A stretch of 64,000 bases of DNA, from the NCBI GenBank assembly GCA_910574455.1, contig CAJSYZ010000002.1, positions 1,513,671 through 1,577,670 of the forward strand. Reading direction: 5' to 3'. This DNA comes from Trichaptum fuscoviolaceum (Eukaryota; Basidiomycota; Agaricomycetes; Hymenochaetales; Trichaptaceae). Under the pieces are notes generated by a model that saw only the letters and a program-made list of their open reading frames with translations, was not told the origin of the DNA and made no database searches. Below are positions 56,736 to 64,000 of the stretch, piece after piece; within the stretch, counting starts at the first letter, position 1; every line of letters starts with the position of its first letter. Both the position numbers and the translations under genes were made by a program.

Positions 56736-59700
56736 ATGCCTGCAGAACGCGCAGGGGTACGTTCTCATTGTATAGCTTGTACGTATGCTGTCTGAACGCT
56801 ATCCAGTACACAGTGACCATGTTTCTCATCGACGTCTCGCCGAGCATGGGTAAACTCAGAGAAGTGGAACTGTCCGACTGCCCAGAAGGCGAAACACGCA
56901 CAGTAGAAATGACAAACCTCCAATGGTCTCTTCGATTCGTACTCCTGAAAATTCAAGAAATGGTGTGCTGGCCTATTTTCACTTTCCCAGACAGTATATA
57001 CAAATGTGTTTGTAGATCTACAACGGTCGTAAGACAGACCAATGCGGAGTCATTCTTTTCGGTACTGAAGGTGCTTCAACTGTTACCTCCATAGCAGGCC
57101 ACTGAACTAACGTCACTCAAGAAACAAGCAACATCATCAATGAAAGAGCTGGTGGCTATGACCATGTCACTGAATACATCCCTGTTGGCCAACCCAACGC
57201 AAACACACTTGCGAAGCTGCAGGCCTTGGAGCCTTCGACTGTTATAGGCGACCGTAAGCCACAATCAGTACACACAATGTTCTGCGCCTGAACTTTCTGC
57301 GCAGCTATCGACGCCATTATTGTTGGCATTGAAACTCAGGACACGTATCTCGCAAAGAAGAAGACATGGACTCGCAAGATGGTCATACTTACGGACGGCG
57401 AGAATCCAATTGAAGTTGAAGACTGGGAGCTGACCGCCAAGAAGATGAATACTCTGAATATCATCACAACGATCGTGTAAGTATCAATACCCTTGCCTCC
57501 ACGCTCTGTCTTACACATACCAGTGGCGTTGACTTTGACGACGAAGACTTTGGCTTTCAGGAGGAGAACAAGTCAAATATTAAGGTGGGCTTGAATCGTC
57601 CTTACACAAATGCAAATACCGTGAACTACATGGTGTAACTAGCGCACTAATGAGGAATTCTTTCATGAATTTGCCTCCAAGCTCGACGGAGGCGTGATCG
57701 GCACCGCTGCCTTCGCACTTCAAGAATGTGTACGGCCTGATATTAAGCAAGTTAAATCAGCGCTCACTGCAACTATCCTCCGTCTCGGGGATGTTGAGGT
57801 ACGCGCGGAAGAAGCGATCGAACTAACAGTGAAGATGAGTAAATGCACCGCGATGGCCCGACCGCCACCAATGAAGAAATTCGCGAAGCGCGTAAAGCCA
57901 GAGGATGTGGATAAAGATAAGGGTCTTGATGACAGTATCGAAAATGAAGAAGTCGACGACAAGCATGACGTTTATGTGCAACTAGAGATGCAAACAGAAT
58001 ACTTCGTCCCTGATCCAAATGCAGGCGACAGCAAGGAAGACGAAGACGAAGGGAAGACAGGCGTTGGAGACGATCAAAACGAAAGAATTGATAGGGATGA
58101 TCTCATCCGGGGTTTCAAATATGGTGCTTCGTATGCACCGTGCCCTGACGGTCAGTTCCCCCGACTCGAGACGCGACGTGGTTTCGACCTCTGTGGTTTC
58201 TTCCCGGACAAGCATGTTAGTCGCTTCTTGACCATTCTTTGACACATCCTTACCTATGCTCACGAAACAGTTCCGGCGCGACTTTTCCCTGGGCGAGGTA
58301 TCATACGTCTGGGCTGACCCGGGCTCAGGACAGTCACAAATCGCGATATCATCCATTGTTCAAGCGATGCTCGACCGTGGCGTCGTCGCCATTGCACGAT
58401 ATGTCTCCCGGGACGGAATGGACCCGCGTATGGGTGTACTCATCCCGCGCGCATTCGAGGAGGTTGATTGCTTCCTTTGGATACAAATGCCCTTCGCCGA
58501 CGACGTTCGACGTTATACTTTCCCCAGCCTTGAGACCCTGGTGAACAAGAAGGGGGAAAAAGTGGAGAGTCATCCGTATTTACCGACTTCGGAACAGCTT
58601 GATGCGATGGAGAAGTTTGTAGATGCGATGGACTTGATGCGGGCGGGTGATAAGGACGAGAATGGCGACCGCCTGCCATGGTTCGATCCACGTTTCTCGT
58701 ATAATCCCGCCATACATCGCATTAAACAGGCACTCTTCCACGCAGCTACTGTAACAGATTTACATACCGATCCCCTTCCTCCTCCACACCCTGAAGTCAT
58801 CAAATATCTCGAACCTCCACGTCGCGTACTTAAGAGGGCGTATGATACGATTGAAGTCTGTAGGAATGCCTTCAAAGTTAAACAAGGTTTTTGCTCTACT
58901 GTACTCGCCTTACAATACAATTCACTGAGCGCCAATACTACTTGCAGTGCCCAAACGAATTGCTTGTCAGCGTAAAGATGGTCATGCTCGTGCGGAAGAT
59001 GATGATGACGATCTGCTCTTGTTGGACGACCCCAAGACAACTCTAAGAAAGTCCCATTCTCAATCGCAGTCCCAAGCGATCGAATTACAAGAACCTCCAG
59101 AACCATCAGCGACGCTCGTCGAGCCGCAGAAAATAAGTGCAACCATGAAGGCGAAGGCGAAGGAAAATGATGGAACCATGGACGTTGACAGCGAGACTGA
59201 ACCTGAGTCTGACGTCGAGGTCGCCGCGCAGGGGCAGACTAGTAATGGGAGGACAGCACTTCTCCCAACGCCTTCCCCCTCATTGCTCAATGCAAGTGAA
59301 GCTTCGCAAGGACTCGTTATTAGCAAATCGCAATCTCAATCTCAATCTCAATCACAAAGCCAAAGCCAGGATATTTCTCTAGATGATGGACGTGCACCAG
59401 GGCGCATCATCGGCACCGCTTGTCCCCTTGCTGACTTCCGCAAGAACATCAAGCAAGGAGATCTCGTCAGCAAGGCTGTGGAAGATTTGGCATTCGTGAT
59501 CAAGGATATCGTGCTCAAACCATTCTCATCGAGGCGGCAGAGCGAGATAATCGAATGTATGATGGAGTTGAGGGAGACTTGTTTGACAGTGAGTGGAAAG
59601 TGCGTATTGGCTCATGTCGATTGTTTATTGCTTCTTTATAGGAGGACGAAATTGACGCGTGGAATGCGTTCCTTCGAGACTTGAAGAATTCATGTTTGTC

Positions 59701-59912
59701 CGAGTCTATCGTAAACAACAAGGGCTTTTGGAAAGCCGTACAATCGAATGGTCGGCATCTCAGTCTCATTAGCGGACCTGAGGCAAAGCGGCTACGAGGT
59801 AGATCTGATGTTTCCGAAAGCGAAGCTGAGGAGGTAAGTTTTTCTCCTTCCTTGATTTAATGAAATAACCTATTTATTGACTTTGTTCGTTCTACAGTTC
59901 ATGAAGTCTTGA
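56736..59912 (+). CDS. KU80: KU80: DNA double-strand-break repair protein, 877 aa
   Basis: Exons: 56736-56756, 56807-56962, 57016-57070, 57122-57253, 57305-57476, 57524-57584, 57643-58215, 58271-58886, 58948-59588, 59642-59833, 59898-59912. The first and last exons are tiny. The N-terminal von Willebrand A domain shows TMFLIDVSPSMG, GRKTDQCGVILFGTE, PIDAIIVGIE and VILTDGENP; the central Ku barrel (about 270-520) has FFPDKHF, SRDGMDPRMGVLIP and FADDVRRYTFPSL. The C-terminal region holds acidic stretches and runs of SQ dipeptides. With Ku70 it encircles broken DNA ends for non-homologous end joining and binds telomeres. The length is usual for filamentous fungi with a C-terminal extension. Confidence 0.93.
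59328..59369 (+). repeat. In-frame (SQ)7 microsatellite within KU80
   Basis: Tandem TCN/AGC-CAR hexamers encode seven Ser-Gln pairs. A shorter SQ cluster lies at about 59055-59073. SQ is the consensus site of ATM/ATR-type kinases. Confidence 0.85.
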
Positions 59913-60097
59913 GCGTTGTGTTAGGCCTGTAGTATATTCTTGTTTCGTAGGACATTGCATAGTCGTTATTGTACCATACGCATCATCTTGCTTAGTGTTA
60001 AAGCACGCAAATCTATACCTAGATAATCATCACATCAAGGTTGGCTACAGCATTTTATACTGTTATACACTTTGAATTAAGATCGATTGGATGATAC

Positions 60098-62312
60098 CTA
60101 TCTCCTTCCCCACCAACCACCAAGCAAGTTGCTCAAACCTCCTGCTTGCTGCTTGGGCGGTTCAGGTGTTACTGGCCTCATGATCTCCTCCATCTTCGCC
60201 TTCGTAGTAGGTTGCGCGGCCTTTGGCTCTACAGATGACCTCAACGCAGTCGCCGCGCGACTGATGCCTGCGCGTCTCTGTAACTGCTCTATATCCAGTT
60301 GAGCATAGTTAAGCGCAATGTCAAAGAAGAGAGGTTTCTTCGACGTATCCCGCTCGGCCTTCGCACGTCCGCCGTTGTATGCGAACCATTCTTGAGCAAA
60401 GAGACTTTCTTCACTCTGGAGGATCAATTCTAATTCTGAAATTGTTCGTTCCGTGAGAGGGTAAAACGACCCATCGCTCGATTCTACACCAAGAGATGTC
60501 AGAGAAGATACTTCTCGGATGTAGATATTGGCCTTTCGTAGAAGGGCGATAGCTTGCGCATATTGCTTGACAGCCGCATACGATCTGGCCAAGGAGAGGC
60601 ACCTAGATCATTACAACATCAGCCGCTATTTATCGAATTCATTTATCATAAGCTACCTTCGTCCCTTCGTAAACGCCAAACGAGCCTCCACAGCATTCGC
60701 GAGCTCAGGGCTCTCGTCAACAATGCTTAAGCTTCTCATGTGCACTAGACTCTGAAGAACAGTGTCCAGAAGTTTGACGACGGCCGGATTGAGCCTGGCA
60801 TCTATCTGCTCGGATTTAGCTGTGGTGGTACTCAAGCTGTCCTTCTCTGTTCGCTTTTGTTGCGGCTTGGAGGAGGCAATCAAGGCAGAGATGAGTGTCA
60901 GGTCGCGTTCAATGCGCTTGGAGAGCAGACGGTAGACGATGAAAGCATGGAGGAAGTGAATGTCGCGATTATTGGCAGCTGACTTCTCAGATCCACCCGT
61001 ATTCTATGCAGCAGGTAAATACTATTGTGAATGAAACAAGATTTGTAAAACATGTACCTGTTGTGTTTCGACAAGCTTCCGAGCGACTTCCTCCGCCTCG
61101 CTTAACGCAGCCAAGATAGCATCGAAAGCAGCAACACCCTTGCGTGACTTGTGGTGACGCTTTCCTTCTTTACTATTCGCTGGCTGTACCGCCTCCTTGA
61201 CAAGCCCGTCTTCAGTTGACCGCATTTGCTCTTGCGCCTTTTGGACGCGTAGTAGAGCATCAACGAGCTCAGGATTCCGGACTGGAATAGGTTGTCCTTC
61301 CCATAGTAGTTCTTTCAACCTCTCTCGCCCTTCATCGGAGTTGCCGCTTTGGCTTTCGATTTTTAAGCGCTTGGTCAATTGATCGTAACCATCAACGAGG
61401 CTGGCCCTTTGCTTTGGCGCGACTTCTTTCACTATGTTGTCGATATCATATGACTTGGTGTTACCAAGCTGATGTGCACAAAAGCGTATCTCTGGAGATA
61501 TTTCATCGGCGAACAGAGTAGCGAGAGCTTGGTCTCGGCTGTTATTTGCAGTATTTGCCAAAAGATCTAGCAAATCGCGCGCAACGCAAAGCTGATCCAG
61601 CGCATCCTCGAACTCATCCCGGAACCTAAGAAAGCGGCCACTTAGGATGAGAGTATAAGCTGAAGCCTCCATCATGTTCTCCGCGCTGAGTCTTTGTGTA
61701 GAAAAGAGTGATTGACAGTGAGAAAGTAATTGAGTGCACCAATGAATGGCTCGACGAAAGCGTCCAGTCGCGCTGTGTCGGAGCTTCGCCTCCCTATCTT
61801 TGTTCGAAGGATGCAAAGACGCTGTGTAGAGTTCTTGTGAATACGCCCATGCCCTCTCTGCTTCGAAAAGGAGTAGCTGAAGACTAGAATAGGATAGTCA
61901 GAGTCTAATATATCAGTGCTGCGAAGCAGAAACAAGAACGAGATAGGTGTATAAAGGTATCCAACACATGGTTACTTACTGTCCGTCCTTGATGTTCTCC
62001 AATGTTATGGGAGGAAGCTTTTTGAATTCTCGACCTTTGCCGTGGGTCATTCTCAGCGTCGACCTCAACCGGTGCGTACGGTTTCCGCAGTGATTGCTAT
62101 TAATGCGAACATTTAGCCTCTATATCCGCAGAAGTAGAATCCTGGTACCGGTAGCGCGAAAAGTCGCTATAGCGCAAACCATATGCGTTCCGATGTTCGT
62201 TGGCAATCAACAGAGCTGAAGGTTTCTTCATCAGTTTCAAGTTGATAACAAACAGCATAAATAGCTTACCTCTGAACTTAACAATACCCTTCTCTGTGTT
62301 GTCCTTCGACAT
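60098..62312 (-). CDS. SRP68: SRP68 subunit of the signal recognition particle, 634 aa
   Basis: Exons on the minus strand: 62312-62270, 62215-62149, 62096-61980, 61883-61058, 61003-60657, 60602-60098. The N-terminus shows the SRP68 RNA-binding region: ALLIANEHRNAYGLRYSDFSRYR, then RLRSTLRMTHGKGREFKKLPP. Helical repeats follow (LQLLLFEAERAWAYSQEL, EASAYTLILSGRFLRFRDEFEDALDQL, ISPEIRFCAHQLG). The C-terminal exon (CLSLARSYAAVKQYAQAIALL) ends with GGLSNLLGGWWGRR. SRP68 pairs with SRP72 on SRP RNA and takes part in targeting secretory proteins to the ER. The length fits the family. Confidence 0.93.
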
Positions 62313-62561
62313 GGTGCAAGATGAATGAAGATCTGGCTGGAATGTACCGGAAGATAGAAGAAAGTGCAAGAGTCAAGAGCTGGTGGTAATTTCCACGAAA
62401 GCAGGGACGAACGCGGTTTCGTCAAGTACGCGTCTCTCTATTTAGCTTACCACGTCCTCCTGGCTATAATCATTCCTACCCTCTGCCGCCGCAATTTGCT
62501 CAGAAGTTAGAACCCAACAGAGGACTGTGATTCTGGTCTCACATAGTCGGGATTCTCTACG
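62313..62561. promoter_or_regulatory. Divergent promoter region SRP68 / GET3
   Basis: 249 bp between opposite start codons of two ER-targeting genes. No motif assigned. Confidence 0.55.
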
Positions 62562-63953
62562 ATGTCAGAATTCGAGCCAACTCTTCAGAACGTCTTGGAC
62601 CAAAAGACTCTCAAATGGATCTTCTGCGGCATGTCACTGTTTCCTAGCTCGCATGCTGCTTCATGAGCTAAATGTATTTTCGATCGTTCAGGTGGAAAGG
62701 GTGGTGTTGGTGAGAAACATCGGTTGCATGATGAAATGGTGTCCTTAAGCTCAATCGGTCTGTGTAGGGAAGACTACGACATCATGCTCATTAGCGATTC
62801 AACTTGCGGCCGTTCGGGAGTCTGTCCTCCTCATCGTGAGCGAACTTCAGCTTCGCATGCAACAAGCCGCTGAAATTACAATAGTCAACAGATCCTGCAC
62901 ATAATCTTTCCGATGCGTTTGGCCAGAAATTCTCCAAAGACGCCACGAAAGTTAACGGGTTCAATAACCTGTACGCGATGGAGATTGATCCTACAAGTTC
63001 ATTACAAGAAATGGTTGAACAATGTACGAACATTATCATGTTCAACTTACTTCTTTGGCTAACAGGAACTCGTTCCAGCCGACCAGAATGGCATGATGGG
63101 CTCTATGATGCAGGATCTAGCGTTTGCAATCCCAGGTGTAGACGAAGCCATGGGTTTCGCAGAAATCATGAAGTATGTACATGCTCAATGCCTCACTCCG
63201 CTTATTGGCTTTCGCTCATAACTACACTCATCTTTCTAGACATGTCAAATCCATGGAATTCTCCGTCATCGTCTTTGATACCGCACCTACCGGCCACACC
63301 CTTCGTTTCCTCTCCTTCCCTACCGTTCTCGAAAAGGCCCTTGGAAAGCTTAGCACGCTAGGCAGCCGCTTTGGACCAATGATCAATCAGATGTCTGCAA
63401 TGATGGGGGGCCAGCCGGGCACGCAGGAAGATATGTTCGCGAAGCTCGACTCGATGCGTGCTGTCATCTCGGAGGTGAACAACCAGTTCAAAGACCCTGT
63501 ACGTACCTCCTTTCTCGTATCCGCTGAGTTTATGAGGTAGCATTCTAATGTCGATTATCAACAGGAGAAGACAACGTTTGTCTGTGTTTGCATCTCCGAG
63601 TTCTTATCTTTGTACGAGACAGAGCGACTAGTCCAAGAACTTACCTCATATGAAATTGACACACATAATATTGTTGTTAACCAGCTCCTCTTCCCGAAGA
63701 AGAGTACGTTAGCTCATCTATGGCTATCTCCTTCCCACCAAACTAACTTATACTTGTAGGCTCAAACTGCGAACATTGCCAAGTGCGGTACAAAATGCAA
63801 CAAAAGTACCTCAACGAAGCACACGAGCTATATGACGAATTCTTCCACATCATACGTTTACCACTACTCACTGAAGAGGTTCGTGGCCCGGATAAGCTGA
63901 AGGAGTTCAGCCAGATGTTAATCAAGCCATACGTACCTGAGGAAGAGCGATGA
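62562..63953 (+). CDS. GET3: GET3: ATPase delivering tail-anchored proteins to the ER, 325 aa
   Basis: Exons: 62562-62628, 62693-62710 (18 nt), 62768-62835, 62885-63023, 63079-63172, 63240-63498, 63565-63703, 63760-63953. The deviant P-loop GGKGGVGKT (23-31) is encoded across three exons. Switch [13 protein letters not shown], switch [12 protein letters not shown], the methionine-rich substrate-binding segment ([11 protein letters not shown]) and the zinc-coordinating CEHC (265-268) are present. Get3 dimers shield tail anchors and dock on Get1/Get2. The first intron begins with GC, not GT: no GT donor nearby keeps the P-loop. The stop is at 63951-63953, 47 bp before the window end. Confidence 0.95.
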
Positions 63954-64000
63954 CGTTATGTTGATCGAGGGATACTTTCTACGTAATAGACAAACACATG

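Noticed and set aside
59328..59369. CRISPR-like or regulatory tandem repeat
   Set aside because: Simple hexamer repeat inside the KU80 coding frame.

Overview
The window is nuclear DNA of a filamentous basidiomycete, most likely a mushroom-forming Agaricomycete. The evidence is protein genes broken by many 45-70 nt GT-AG introns, close gene packing on both strands, fungal versions of eukaryotic core genes (DBF2-type kinase, YOP1, OST5, RPA12, DBP3, KU80, SRP68, GET3), and a chromodomain Gypsy retrotransposon beside Tad-like LINEs. Species cannot be named from sequence alone. All exon models were derived by hand from splice sites and reading frames; each recognised host gene gives a continuous frame with a length normal for its family.

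Region 1 (1-27.4 kb) is a nest of transposable elements. A minus-strand LINE (copy B, 396-17162) is split in two places: by a 2.85 kb palindromic foldback DNA element (2426-5273, 8 bp target duplication) and by a complete 9.7 kb Ty3/Gypsy chromovirus-type element (6149-15857, identical 467 bp LTRs, 5 bp target duplication). Its 5'-truncated end abuts the 5' end of a plus-strand LINE (copy E, 17163-26407) with an intact ORF1 and an ORF2 that is split by a 3.77 kb terminal-inverted-repeat element (19750-23518). That element carries scrambled, tandemly repeated pieces of a host Hsp70 gene. A third LINE piece (copy A, 1-395) lies at the left edge. Copies A and E both end exactly where an antisense LINE 3' tail with its poly(A) begins.

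The Gypsy element carries more than gag and pol. Upstream of gag are two overlapping reading frames whose second part resembles the zinc-binding N-terminal domain of integrases. Downstream of pol are two tightly spaced ORFs, the last one cysteine-rich. Gag and pol are joined by a clear -1 slippery heptamer.

Region 2 (27.6-64 kb) is ordinary host DNA with 15 genes: DBF2/SID2-like kinase (+), UNC93-like membrane protein (-), YOP1 (-), OST5 (+), RPA12 (-), an unrecognised gene (+), a FYVE-domain protein (-), a second unrecognised gene (+), DBP3 (-), an NAD-dependent epimerase-like gene (+), a rhodanese/tyrosine phosphatase of PTP2/PTP3 type (+), an SNF2/STH1 chromatin remodeller (-), KU80 (+), SRP68 (-) and GET3 (+). 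Four divergent pairs (YOP1/OST5, DBP3/epimerase, SNF2/KU80, SRP68/GET3) share 250-315 bp of upstream DNA and probably use bidirectional promoters. Several products act at the ER membrane (YOP1, OST5, SRP68, GET3), but the genes are housekeeping neighbours and not a functional cluster. The one sizeable stretch without a convincing gene is 38316-40655.
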